This document shows, piece by piece, positions 37,971-49,370 of a DNA stretch of 64,000 nucleotides. The notes under the pieces were generated by a model. It saw only the letters and a list, made by a program, of their open reading frames with translations, did no database searches and was not told the origin of the DNA. The stretch covers positions 9,009,812 through 9,073,811 of the forward strand of contig NC_049997.1 of NCBI RefSeq assembly GCF_000003815.2, read 5' to 3'. The DNA comes from Branchiostoma floridae (lineage: Eukaryota > Chordata > Leptocardii > Amphioxiformes > Branchiostomatidae). Position 1 is the first letter of the stretch; the number at the start of each line of letters is the position of its first letter. The position numbers and the translations under genes were made by a program.

Positions 37971-38149
37971 TTATCTCCGAGGAGATCCTCTGGTAACATA
38001 AGATAGTATAGAAAAGGGGGCAAAGGCATGTAGTCGGCTAGGAGTGTGCGCTCCGGTAGCAAATGCACACTCCTAGGCCGGTTACACTTGATTCCCTTGT
38101 CAACTTATGATACTTTCTTATGCTACGACAGAATATGCTCGGAGATTAA
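37971..38149. mobile_element. Foldback element, about 180 bp
   Basis: Outer ends TTATCTCCGAG and CTCGGAGATTAA are complementary, further arms (CATAAGATAGTAT and ATACTTTCTTATG) pair imperfectly, and the centre is a tight hairpin (GGCTAGGAGTGTG / CACACTCCTAGGCC). A nested palindrome of this size fits a miniature inverted-repeat element. No clear target duplication was found. Confidence 0.6.
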
Positions 38150-39370
38150 TTATATCTGCAGCAATGTACGTTTGTTGGTGTTCGCGAGATGTCAGAATGC
38201 CTGTATACTATAATTGTTTTTGTAGACAGTTGTGGAAGCAAGTAGAGGGCCGAGTTCTGTCAATTTCTTTTGGCACTTATATTGCGAGTGAAGTTTATTT
38301 CACTAAACATGCTAATAAGTTAAACGTAACTTGTTTGAATTTTTAAGGAAACGTAGAGAAATGATGACTTAAAAAGGCATGTCTGGGGTAAGCTTGTTGC
38401 GTTTTCCGCCATGTTTTCTTCAACTGTAAACATTACGTGTTTCCATAATACAAGAACTATGTGGTCCTGATTTGGGGAGGGGGGGCCTGATATATGGTTC
38501 ATAAAGTATGACTTACAATGTAATAACTGAATGCTGCTTTATCACTTATAGCTTTTTTGGTACCCATAATTATCAAGGAACACTTTTCTGCGTTTATGAC
38601 ATAGAGACATGATTTTCCTCAAGCTTGAAATGGTAAAATGTTGCATATCAATATCATCTTCAGAAGACCTCTGAGGACACAGCGTGGTTCTTAAGTCTAG
38701 TACTCTCATTGCACTTAAGTCAATCTTTCGTCACTGTATTGTTATTTTCTCCAATTTTATTAGATATTGCGTAATACGTAAAAGTATGACTTACAAGACG
38801 ACAAACTACACAAAAACTAAAAAATTTGTTGAGTCTCTCCCGCAGTGATGCAATCTTGACTCAAGTGCAGTGAGAGTTCACCTTTACATTACCACCCCAT
38901 ACCACCCCTGTAAAAAAATCCCAACTTTGTTTTTGTTACCTGTTTAATAGACCGTTACTCTGCGCAAGGCATTTTTACAATGCCCTAACTGCAACCGAAC
39001 AATGATGATGAACCGGAACTATTTCATTTATGATATTTGAACATCTGGGAAGATTAAATATCATTGATCTTTCAATGACAATGATATTTGAACACGTTCA
39101 AAAGACGGGGTCATAACCGCCATGACTATTGTACAAATAGTATTGAGTTAAAGTTTAAACTACATTTAAAGTTTGGAATATACAATAAACTCGGGACAAC
39201 AAAACCATGAATCACCAATCCAGAACAGACTCTTTTGTTTGTCCCTCGTGTTGTGTGTGAACAGACAGTTATTAGCCCAGGTTAGGGATCCCAAACAAAG
39301 TCCAACGTTCAATGAGTCCAGTGTCCATACGTATACTTTGCCCCATGTAGAGACCGTCTTATGTTTCTCC
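38150..39370. other. Intergenic, no gene recognised
   Basis: AT-rich sequence upstream of the ST6GalNAc-like gene. Open frames are short and unsupported. Confidence 0.5.
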
Positions 39371-39374
39371 AAAC

Positions 39375-39829
39375 AAGATGGCGTGGGCAGATAGAACGTG
39401 ACAAACTGTATATGTACGTGCGTACCGCTTTAAGTAGCAACCGTGCCGTAGGAGGTAAGGCTAAGGTTTTGTTTGCTGTTTGTCTGTATGCATAGTATTA
39501 CCTTAACTGCAGCGCTAGCGTTGCCATATTTTATGTGAGAGAGGGAGAGAGAATAGACGGAGTTCCTGAGTCAATAAAGCGATTTGCAGAAATTTTACTC
39601 CTACATTGATTACATTATGTAGATAAAAGACTTGGATATAGTTCATGACTAGTTCGTTAGTTAATGTTTCAAATGAGACATTCCTCATCTTTACACACGA
39701 TGCTACACACCATAGCGCATATACATGTAGTTAGTAACTGAGCAGTATTATGACTATAACAGGTATATGTTTATTGCTTTCAGATTGTCCTTTGGATGCC
39801 TGTGGGACACCAGCTAAAGTCGCGCCACC
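39375..39829 (+). promoter_or_regulatory. Promoter-proximal site and 5'UTR intron of the ST6GalNAc-like gene
   Basis: A YY1-type AAGATGGCG (39375-39383) marks a likely start region. A non-coding first exon would end at a GGAG|GTAAGG donor (39454/39455) and splice to a TTTCAG acceptor at 39783, so that the 5'UTR continues 39784-39829 and ends in a strong start context, GCCACCATGG. The intron is inferred from splice signals only. Confidence 0.5.
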
Positions 39830-42800
39830 ATGGTCAACATAAAATTTTACGACAAGCACGTCTACGTGTACTTCTGTGTCATCTTAGCCCTAGGTTTTCT
39901 CACCTTTTTTCTCGTGCAATATCGTTCTTCTTCTTCTTCTTCAACACATCTTACAAGGAAGCTTTCTCGATGGCGGTCCGCCTCTCGTCTGTTTATAGAG
40001 ATTCGTAGCTCCACAACAAAGCCTATGACTGATCAAGAAAAATTGTTAGAAATTGCGAACATCCTAAACGTGCACGGAAACCTAGAGGAAGAAGTATATC
40101 ACAGAATGCTCATAGAAATCGTCATTTTAGCTCAGAACCAGAGAAAACAGCGAGTGTCAGCTAAGGACACCATAGAGGAAATTCACAACATGATTTTGCA
40201 TCACACTAAGAACTCTGAACTGATGGAAAGACTTCTTGAAGATATGGATGTCTTGGACAACCTTCTACCGAAGAAACTGGACAGAGAATTAAGTGTGTAC
40301 CCTTTCAAGAAGGATGCTGCCTTCACACCATCGGTAAGTTAAACTCACTAAACGAAGCATTTTTTGTCATATGTAGAAGTCAGAAAAGAATTTGATCATC
40401 CGAATTCATTCTCAAGAACAATGAAAATTTTCCTCATTTTTCTTTTCTGATTGTTACCGTTTGGGTAGATTCCAAAATTACTTCAAAATGGCAATGGGTT
40501 TCTAACTCACAACCTTGTGTTATAAAGTTGGACCGCATACTGTATACGTTACAGCGCACTGTGCATGCACTGTATCGCGTCAATGACTACAGTAGTACAG
40601 TTCAGCAGTGTCCTGTCTAATGCTGAGACAGGTTTCACTGCCAACACTTTGGTAATAAAAGTACTTACAACTTAAATTTGCACATGTTTGCCAGAAATGT
40701 CCGAACAGCTTTAAGAGAAGATCAGAGGTATCCAGGTGGTTTCGGGACAGGTACGTAGCGGACATCAAGGTACTGTTGGACATCAGTGACGTATCAGACG
40801 GAGGATTTCTGGACCTGAAGTTTTTTAAACTTCCCTTCGGCTACAAGACTGAGAGTGAGGAAAGTGAGTAGGTGTACATAACAATTCTGACTGTCAACTT
40901 CTCGCACTGCCTAACATTATTTTTTTAGACCTGCTGTTTTAAGAGCGCCACACTGCTTTATTCGCAGACATTGCAGCTGACATATCCGTTTGGAAATACA
41001 GATACACATATACATACTGTTGGACAGACAAATACTTGTATAGGCACACACACACACACAAACACAAACACAAACTCACCAAGGGTGTTAGAGAGCTTTA
41101 AGTTGTTAACGTGATAAATGACACAATCTGCGTTCAGAGTATCATTGTCGTTTATGCGACAGTGTCATTTGGCGACATTACTGCATTATGATGATGTGAT
41201 ATTTCTTATAGTTGTACAGAACATATTGAGGCATTTGGAAAATGTGGAACTCTACCGCGGAGGGAGACAACCTTGCATTAGGTGTGCTGTGGTCGGCTGC
41301 GGAGGGATACTGAACGGTTCGAGGAAAGGAGATGAAATCAACGCACACGATTACGTTTTTCGGTACGAAGACAACTAAATTTTATGTGTTGAGTACAGCA
41401 TACACGTGTCGTGTATGATTAGTATCCAGAATATCATCACGATTATGTTTCCAATTGTAAACAAACTTACGCTTCAAATGCTTGCAGCAAGACCACTCCT
41501 TTTTAAGTTTTATGCTCCTCAGACTAATTGGTTGCTTGAAAATACTATAAGGAATAATTCTGTGTATAATTGTCACCGAATTGTATATTCATGTCTACTG
41601 ACTTTTGATGTCTAATGTTTATTGTTTGATTTTGGTTTCGTATTGTAATTCTATTATCATTTCAGGTTTGGGAGGACAACTTGTAAAGGTGTTGATACAC
41701 CTGTTTTGTCCTCCCTTCCACTTGTTTTTGCATGTGGTAAATTCAAATAAAGAAATAAAGAAATAAAGAATACTATGGCATTAACATTACATACATGTAG
41801 TATTACTTTCCTCACAGACTGAACCATGCAGAGATCGGACCTCGGTACGCACCTGACGTCGGAAACAAAACCAGTTTCTACATCTTTTTCCCGGAGTCTG
41901 CGGACAACAGGCTTCTACTGGATCAGGTAAGAGTTTGATACCGCAAGAGGTTTTTTTTTTCTAATTTTTCGCCCCAATGGTCCTTCAATAGTCAATCGAA
42001 AACACTTTGGTTGGTTGTAATAGACTACTTCGTTTACCCATGTTGTGGCTTCTACGCATTAGCCATATGCATTGGCCGGGTCACATAACATTGTTGCATG
42101 GGGCTAGTCCACGTGTGCTGTATGTTCTTTTCCCAAAGATTTAAGTGCTTGCACGGCATAAGAACAAACAGTATATGCCATTTTAAAGTCTTAGGTATGT
42201 CTCAACCCTTTGAAATGCAAGGCGAACACTCTAATACGTAATATGTCACCTATTCCCTTTATCATCCACAGGATGTGACGTATCTGTACGTGCCGTTTAA
42301 GACTTACGATCTACAATACATCAACGAGAAACTGCAGTACGATACGATCCCAGACGTATGTGCCAATGGAAAATGCAAGTACGTATTCACAGATTTTCTT
42401 TCTGAAAATACGCAATGGGATCATTTTTCGTGTACATTATACAGTCTTTGCTTGCAAGTTCATCTGTGTTGGTAGTAATAATTCCGAAGCAAAGTTTGAA
42501 CAATGATTTCCGACACAGCAACTTGGATTTACCGAAATTTTCTACTGCTCAACTCCAGTCTTTATCTATGAATGCGCAACCCATCGCTTCAGTGACGTCA
42601 CGTTGTGCAGACAGAACACCTCACTCAGAAAGCAGAAAGCCTATGTCGCCACCCGTCTCAGTCTCATAATCAAATGTCTACTTTTCAACCCACAAACAAC
42701 AGGAAACTGTGCAATCCGAAGAACGTGACGTCACACAACCTTCGCGTCGTCCACCCAGACTTCGTCCGCTACGTCACTCGGTGACCAATGAAGTTGTAGA

Positions 42801-43350
42801 AAGCCTATATCACCACCCGTCTCGGTCTCATGATCAATTCTTTTTACTTCCAACCCTCCTACAGGAAACTACGAAAGCCCAAGAACGTGACGTCACACAA
42901 CCTTCGCATCGTCCACTCAGACTTCGTCTGCTACGTCACTCGGTGGCCAATGAAGTTGTAGAAAGCCTATATCACCACCCGTCTCGGTCTCATGATCAAT
43001 TCTTTTTACTTCCAACCTCCTACAGGAAACTGCGCAATCCGAAGAACGTCACATCACACAACCTTCGCATCGTCCACCCAGACTTCGTCCGCTACGTCTT
43101 CGCCAACTACCTGAACGCCACCTCGAGTCGCCCCACCACCGGCGCGCTCACGGTCTTCCTCGCCATGCACCTGTGCGATGACGTCACCCTGTACGGGTTC
43201 GGCTACGACAAGAGGTTCTCCCTACACTACTACGACAAGACGTTCGTGAACTCCACGCAGTGGAAGACCGGTTCTCACGATGTAGATAATGAGAGGGTAC
43301 TGTGGAGCAGGCTACATCAAGAAAACGTCGTCACGTGGTACCAGAGATAG
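39830..43350 (+). CDS. ST6GalNAc-like alpha-2,6-sialyltransferase
   Basis: Six in-phase exons: 39830-40333, 40695-40863, 41212-41362, 41818-41926, 42272-42378, 43026-43350; 454 residues. Predicted type II Golgi enzyme adding sialic acid in alpha-2,6 linkage to GalNAc on O-glycans. The signal anchor ([19 protein letters not shown], about residues 12-30) is followed by a long helical stem. Motif L is [14 protein letters not shown]...NAHDYVFR and continues LNHAEIG...DVGNKTSFY. Motif S lies in [20 protein letters not shown] with LYGFG; motif III is HYYD; motif VS is HDVDNE; the end [12 protein letters not shown] matches ST6GALNAC1/2 rather than ST8Sia. Two oddities: Cys replaces the usual Asn in VVGNGG, and the last exon's acceptor and first 75 or so bases occur three times in tandem. 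The third acceptor (43025) gives an intact frame. A poly(A) signal may lie near 43769. Confidence 0.93.
41400..41775 (+). mobile_element. LINE 3' end with AAATAAAG tail
   Basis: Lies in intron 3 of the ST6GalNAc-like gene, ending 43 bases before the next exon. A perfect hairpin (GGGAGGACAA at 41670-41679 with TTGTCCTCCC at 41706-41715) precedes a tandem AAATAAAG tail (about 41745-41770), the style of 3' end found in CR1/L2-type LINEs. The 5' limit is uncertain and no coding remnant was confirmed. Confidence 0.65.
42640..43100 (+). repeat. Tandem 162-bp repeat spanning an intron-exon junction
   Basis: Three copies of a unit made of intron 3' end, acceptor CAG and the start of the last ST6GalNAc-like exon. 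Exon-like copies begin at 42703, 42865 and 43026 (spacing 162 and 161). The first two keep GAAACT...AAGAACGTGACGTCACAC and the exon start through GCTACGTCACTCGG, then return to intron sequence (GCCTATATCACCACCCG). Entering at the first acceptor in the gene's frame gives a stop after 25 to 30 codons. Confidence 0.85.
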
Positions 43351-43574
43351 AAACACTGTAAATCACGCCCGACGGTGCCAACTGCGCATGCCCAGGTCAA
43401 ATGTGAACGTCCCATGACCATAGACAGAAATAGAGATCAGTGTCATTCTGTGGTGCGCTATACTTGAAACAGAGAGAGAAGACATGTCTTTTTGGATTAT
43501 ATGCTTCCTATAGTTTTCAATATCTAAATAGCACAGATAGAAAGTACATTCTTTTTGCAATTATTATATCAAAT

Positions 43575-43785
43575 ATAGATTAACCATGCATTGTATGCTC
43601 CATTTGTCCGTACATTTACTGGCAGCTACGTTGAGACTCAAGAAGTTTAGTCTACGTACACTGTAGACGCGTTCAGATACCATATTATTATATGGCTACA
43701 ACTACTATTGTACTTCTGTTTTATCACCCCGACCTGTACTTAGATTGGAAGAGCATAAACGTTCCATAAAGATCTAACATTTTTA
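43575..43785 (+). repeat. 3'UTR-like segment, duplicated at 47070-47280
   Basis: Follows the ST6GalNAc-like stop codon. Shares ACCATGCATTGTA / ACCATGTATTGTA, GATACCATATTATT, and TATCACCCCGACCTGTAC / TATCATCACGACCTGTAC in the same order with 47070-47280, including an ATAAAG-type polyadenylation signal at each end. Most simply the two are duplicate 3' ends of one gene. Confidence 0.6.
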
Positions 43786-43799
43786 TTAAAGTGACAGGA

Positions 43800-45477
43800 G
43801 TGGACCTGCATGTTCCTAGTAAGTGTAACTTATTGAATAAGTTGAAATCTGAGAAAGTGTCTGGGAGTAGCCAAATATCAGAGGAGGACTGGTTACAGCA
43901 CTTTAGTAACCTGGACAAACATTTATCAAATGGTTTCTGTAACATAGACGCTTCAACCACTGAAACCGTAGACACTTCATCCCCTTCAAATACAATCCCA
44001 ATGGAGAGCTCCATATTAGACTCCCTTATAACAGAGAAAGAATTGGACACCGCTATATCAAATCTAAAAAACAAAAAATCTAGCAGTGGCGACATGATTA
44101 ATAATGAAATGTTTAAATGTGGAAAACATATCCTAAAGAAACCACTTCTACATCTTTTCAATTCCTGTCTACAAAATAGTTACTTCCCTAAAGAATGGTC
44201 ACTAAGTCATATTGTACCCATTCATAAATCCGGGGACACTTCTGTCCCAGACAACTATCGAGGAATATCCATTATTAGTTGTCTGGGAAAACTATTCTCA
44301 TCTATTCTGAATACCCGTCTAGTTAATTATGCAGAACATTACAGCCTTTTCAAACCACAACAGGCCGGTTTTAGAAAGAACTTTAGAACAACTGACAACC
44401 TTTTCGTATTATCAACCTTAGTTAGCAAATATCTGAGCAAAAACGCACGAATTTATGCCTGTTTTGTAGATTTTAGCAAGGCGTTTGACTCGGTTTGGAG
44501 AGAAGGCCTTCTACTGAAATTAAACAAACTTGGATTAGGAGGGAAATTTCTACTCACTATAAAAGACATGTATTCCAAAACAAGAAATTGTGTTAAAACT
44601 AGCCACGGTCTTACCGAAACTTTTGTAACTAACTGTGGGGTTCGACAAGGCTGTAATCTTAGTCCAACTTTGTTTAATTTATTCATAAGTGATTTACCAG
44701 ATGTGTTTAATGACCATTCCTGTAACCCTCCTATATTGCACGATAAGAAAGTGTCATGTTTATTATATGCAGATGACCTGGTACTTTTGTCTGAATCTCA
44801 ACAGGGTCTGCAAACTTCTCTAAGTAGATTAGAAAATTATTGTGAATCATGGAAGTTGAATGTTAATCTAAAGAAAACTAAAGTCATTGTATTTACGAAA
44901 GGTGGCCGCCTACCAAAAGACTGCCTTTTTCTATATAAAAGACATGTAGTAGAAATTGTTACAAATTATTGCTACCTGGGCATTGTTGTAAACTCAGCTG
45001 GCACGTTCAAGGCAAATAACAAATATCTGCACAGCAAAGGCCTGAGAGCCCTCTATGGAATCAACCAATCCCTTGGCAAAGCCGACGCTTCTATATCCGT
45101 AAGAAGCAAGCTATTTGACACATGCGTGAAACCTATTCTGTTGTATGGTTCGGAAATATGGGGTTCATTCAAAACTCCAAAATCATCACCAATTGAAGCT
45201 ATCCATTTAAAATTTTGTAAACAATCATTGAATGTCCCCAGATCCGCATGTAACCTGGCCGTAATGGCAGAACTTGGAAGACACCCTCTTAAACTAGAAG
45301 CATCCCTTAACGCCATCAAACAGTATATTAGAGTACGCCAGAACGTGCCAGCTGATAGTCTATCAGCAGACGCTCTTTTGTGTCAACGTAAACTGGACAC
45401 ATTAGGCGCTAAATGCTGGGCTTCTGGAGTCCGCAAGACGCTAGAGGAATGTGGTTTTGGCTATGTCTGGCACTCTC
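43800..45477 (+). mobile_element. LINE reverse transcriptase, 5'-truncated and cut by a gap
   Basis: One long frame (43791 into the gap, about 560 residues) with all core reverse transcriptase motifs: VPIHKSGDTSVPDNYRGIS, FVDFSKAFDSVW (motif A), GVRQGCNLSPTLFNLF and the catalytic LLYADDLVLLS (motif C), then a thumb-like region (NYCYLGIVVNSAG). The style resembles CR1/L2/Rex-type non-LTR elements. The endonuclease domain is absent, so the copy is 5'-truncated. It has no internal stop and may be recent. The C-terminus is lost in the N run. It lies between two similar 3'UTR-like segments (43575 and 47070). Confidence 0.88.
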
Positions 45478-45577
45478 NNNNNNNNNNNNNNNNNNNNNNN
45501 NNNNNNNNNNNNNNNNNNNNNNNNNNNNNNNNNNNNNNNNNNNNNNNNNNNNNNNNNNNNNNNNNNNNNNNNNNNNN
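45478..45577. other. Assembly gap, 100 N
   Basis: Exactly 100 ambiguous bases, the usual placeholder for a gap of unknown size. Sequence on either side is repetitive: LINE on the left, tandem repeat on the right. Confidence 0.98.
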
Positions 45578-46200
45578 ATATCTAGAGCACCCCTTTACCA
45601 AATTTTGGGCTCATTTGGTTGTAAAACGAGGGAACAGGAGCCAAAAATGTCCAATTTTTGTCTAAATATGGCCATAAAAATGCAATATTGAGCATTATGT
45701 TGTACTGTATGGAAAAACTGTTATTGAATTCATGCGCACAAAATTGAAGGGCACTTGTATACCAAATTTCAGGTCATTCGGTTGTAAAACGAGGGTACAG
45801 GAGGCAAAAATGTGCTTTTTTTGTCAAAAAATGGCCAAAAATCGCAAAATTAAGCATTTTGTTGTACCGTATACCAAAACTGCTATTAAATCTGGGTGGG
45901 CATATGATCAGGGCACCTCTGTACCAAATTTCATGTCATTCGGCTGTAATACCAGGGTACAGGAGCCCAAAATATACATAAAAATTGACAAAAACCTCAA
46001 TAAAATCATTTCAAAGGCAGATATGAAAAAAATGAAAAAAACACCTAAGGGTATTGGCTTACTCTACCTTTGTGCCAAATTTCAAGTCAATCGGTTAAAA
46101 AACGGCGGAGTTGATTCGATTTGAAGATTTGGCAGGAGAAAGAAAGAAAGAAAGAAGAAAGAAACATTACGAATACAATATATTTCACCATACCTATGGT
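45578..46200 (+). repeat. Tandem 160-bp repeat and microsatellite tail after the gap
   Basis: Three to four diverged copies of a unit with the phrase TACCAAATTTCAGGTCATTC then GGTTGTAAAACGAGGGTACA, near 45595, 45760 and 45925, with a shorter copy near 46072. The array ends in (GAAA)n at about 46138-46165 and a palindrome CCATACCTATGGTATGG near 46190. It may be the 3' region of the interrupted LINE or a separate element; the gap prevents a decision. Confidence 0.6.
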
Positions 46201-48055
46201 ATGGCTGAAATATAAAAATACTAAAACAACATCGCAACCAGCGATATCTTGGGATAAAACTGAAAGACTTATAAAACCGTATTCAAAAATGTAATATAAC
46301 AGACTTCGTATAGCTTAAGTAATTTTCCATTCGTCAATGAGTTAACGTTTCTTCTACACACGTGGAGGTTTGTATTTGTGTAGGTGCAAAGGTGTAATGA
46401 GTTCGGTGTGGGACCTAGTCTGGATGTAAAAAGAGAAGAATTTGGCCAGATAAATTGCCATGGAATTTCAGTCAGCCTTTTGCAGTTTATCCGCCGGCTA
46501 GACAGTTCACTCCTAGGCCAAGTAACTCCTACTAGACTTTTATTCCTAACTTGGCTAACGTCCCCTGTTACTCTATTCGGCTAGGCCGAAGTCTGGTAGA
46601 GACTAGATGGGACCGACGTCATGGTTCCGTATTCCGTACACCTGGATGGACGTATCGGCTACACGACCCCTGCACGGTGGGTTTGGCTCGGTCCTTCAAG
46701 TGTGACCAACAACAGCAGCTCTTCATACCTCACCTTTGTGCTTTGTACTGTAATTCATGCCCTAATTGATGTTTGTCATGTAACGTGATGATTGTAATTG
46801 ATGTTAGTGCAAATTCCTGCCGTGTGAACAGTTGACATTCAGTGAGTTCTGACTGATGACCCACGAACGGAGGCTGGTATAGAGATCTTGGGTATACGGT
46901 TTTGTGCATCGTTTGTACGCGGTTTTTACACGCAAAGATATATATTTTTATACACAATACATTTATCTTGAGCTCCATTTCTTAATGATGGTATTTCCAA
47001 CACAGCAAATATATTTAGATCATGTATTATGCAGCTTTCTGCCCACTAGGATGGAACTAGGTAAGATTAGGTAAACCATGTATTGTAAGCTTCATATACA
47101 TGTATGTCTTTTCATTCACAATTACGAAGCGAGAAGTTTAATCTATGTACATTGTAGATGAAGTAGGATACCATATTATTGTATCACTATATAACAATTT
47201 TATTTCTACTTTATCATCACGACCTGTACGTAGCTTGTAATGTAAGAGCAAAAACGTGCAATAAAGTTATTTTATTTACTCAGTAAAAGTAACAAGGTTG
47301 GAGCTGTTTCTTTCTTCCTTTATTTTTCTTAAAACTCCCCACACGTGCGGATAGGGACAGAGAACAGGCTAAATATCTTTACTAACTCTCATTCTATTAT
47401 CCCAGCTTTCTGCAGTAAAACAAATAAGCCTTAAATGTGGACTTTAGATATCCTTCATTTTCTTTTAGATGCGAGATGTAACCAAAACAAAATCATAAGA
47501 GATGTATGTACTTCTAATAATAACGTATTACGTATTACAAGTAGATTGATTGCAATTTGAACGTAACTATAACGCAGACAGCATGTGTATATTCATATTG
47601 AGGTTTATTCCAGTTTTATCAGGGTTACAAATGCAGAGGAATCCTACATACTCTTCTAATCATGGTGTAGTCCCAGTGTTCAAAATTAGTTACCTTTCCC
47701 ATTCATTAATCATTGGCTTGAATACCTGCGATGGTAGCGGGTTTTTGTTAGTTTGACTTTGAATGCATTTGTGGAGGCAAGATTTGTACAATGTGTTCCC
47801 TTATTCCAACATCTGTACAACTAATGTATTTCGAAAAATAGGCTACGATAGAAGTATCGGGCATATGATCTTTGGTACACAGATTTATTTTACGTCTTTT
47901 GTCTTTCACCAACTTTGTAGCTTCTGTTGAAAGTCTCCTCAGTCTTTCACGTTTGGCAAACAACAGCTCTTTGTGTTTACTATGTGATTTGTACTGTTTT
48001 AGTCAATCAATTAATCCTTCGCTTAAAATACTTTGTACTGTAGGTTGATACATTT
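46201..48055. other. Intergenic, no gene recognised
   Basis: Contains the second 3'UTR-like segment (47070-47280, AATAAAG at 47258) and scattered phrases shared with the later duplication (for example ACAGCTCTTTGTG near 47966 and CAGCTCTTCATACCTCACC near 46717). No open frame is convincing. Confidence 0.5.
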
Positions 48056-49010
48056 GTCAGAGTGTAATGTTCCACGTAGAGGCATCACTCGTATGGATCG
48101 TGGTTACATCAGATTTAGCCCTTGTCCGTATCTCTTGGGTCAGTTTGCAGATGGCTCCTCTAAATAAGTTACTTTTCACCAGCATGAAAACATAACAGCT
48201 AGCCTGGCATTCAACAGCTAGGTCTATATTTTGTGTGTTAAAGAAGCAAAAAAAGTATTCAGGTGGTTATTCAGAAGTAAAAACAAAATCGTGCGACGCT
48301 CAAAAAGTTTGCACATCGCAAAACGCAGATCGCTGGCTAAATAATTATGATTTATCTGAATTTTAAAGCGATAATCGTGCGAATTACGGGGTTATATGTA
48401 TATATATCAAGTTAATGCTATCATAGTTGCTGCGCACCATGTATATGAGTGTGACGTAAGGTCGAAGAACTCTATACATACTCTTTTAACTATGGTGGAA
48501 CATCGACTATCATAATTCCACCGTGTGTCATAATTCCGCCACCTCAAAAAGACGTTAGTAAAGAGGTCTTCCCATGATTGTCTTGAACACCGAATGTTAA
48601 ATATCCTAAATATAATACAAGTCAGATATTTAGGTGTTGAAAACAATCTTGAGAAGGCCTCTATAACAACGTTGTTTTTTTTTTTTTTTTTTGAGGTGGC
48701 GGTATAATGGTACCTGGTGGGATTATGCGAATGTATGTTAGTCCCTGTGCACAAATAGTGATGCAGGCTTTTGGGCAACTTTCTATTTATCAAACGCTGG
48801 CTTCATTACACGTGGTGGTAGAGACCTCTTATTTGTGTTGGCGTGTATTTGTGGAGGTGGTATTGGTCTTAACTGGTGTTTGTAATACCTTTGAGGCTTT
48901 GACGACATTATTTGAGTTTGCTTGAATGTGCTAATACTTGTAAAATACTTGTAAACCATAGAACTCACGTGTGTTAAGACTGGTTATTGGGTACACGTTT
49001 ATCTATGTTT
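48056..49010 (+). repeat. Segmental duplication, first copy
   Basis: Aligns in order with 54297-55070: GAGGCATCACTCG, CCGTATCTCTTGG, ATGGCTCCTC, CAGCATGAAAACATAACAG (TAGCATG... in the other copy), TGGCATTCAACAGCTAGGTC, then TTATCAAACGCTGGCTTC and AAGACTGGTTATTGGGTACA. Each copy precedes an ST8Sia-like gene (50308 and 56329), so gene and upstream region were duplicated together. A poly(T) of 18 at about 48675-48692 is only in this copy. Confidence 0.75.
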
Positions 49011-49252
49011 ACCTCTTTTACGGGAGTAGATTTTCCAGCGCATTTGTAGCTCGTTTCACGTTTGGCAAACGACAGCTCTTTGTACCCCACCCTTGTGCTT
49101 TGTACTTCAGATTGATGCCCTTGTAAGTGCACATTCCATGTGAAGTGTCTGAATATTTTTGACAGAAAATACTGGACTCTGAGTAACGATCCCAGGCATG
49201 ATAAATTAAGACCCAGCTATACGGCATTGTGCATTCTGTGTCTTGGTACTGT

Positions 49253-49268
49253 ACACACACACACACAT

Positions 49269-49307
<39 letters not shown>

Positions 49308-49370
49308 CATACACACACACACATACACTCACACACACACACACACAGACACACTCACACACACACAGAG
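49253..49370. repeat. (CA)n/(CATA)n microsatellite
   Basis: Mixed ACACAC and ACATACAT dinucleotide/tetranucleotide tract. Long apparent frames here in several phases are artefacts of the repeat. Confidence 0.95.

Noticed and set aside
42709-43350. 213-codon continuous frame over the triplicated exon
   Set aside because: Its first part is in the wrong frame for sialyltransferase motifs; it is open by chance across the 162-bp repeats, and the family signature is carried only by the final exon.
47550-48925. Frames of 68-128 codons between the LINE and the third ST8Sia-like gene
   Set aside because: No recognisable domain or splice context, and the equivalent duplicated segment at 54297-55070 does not keep them open.
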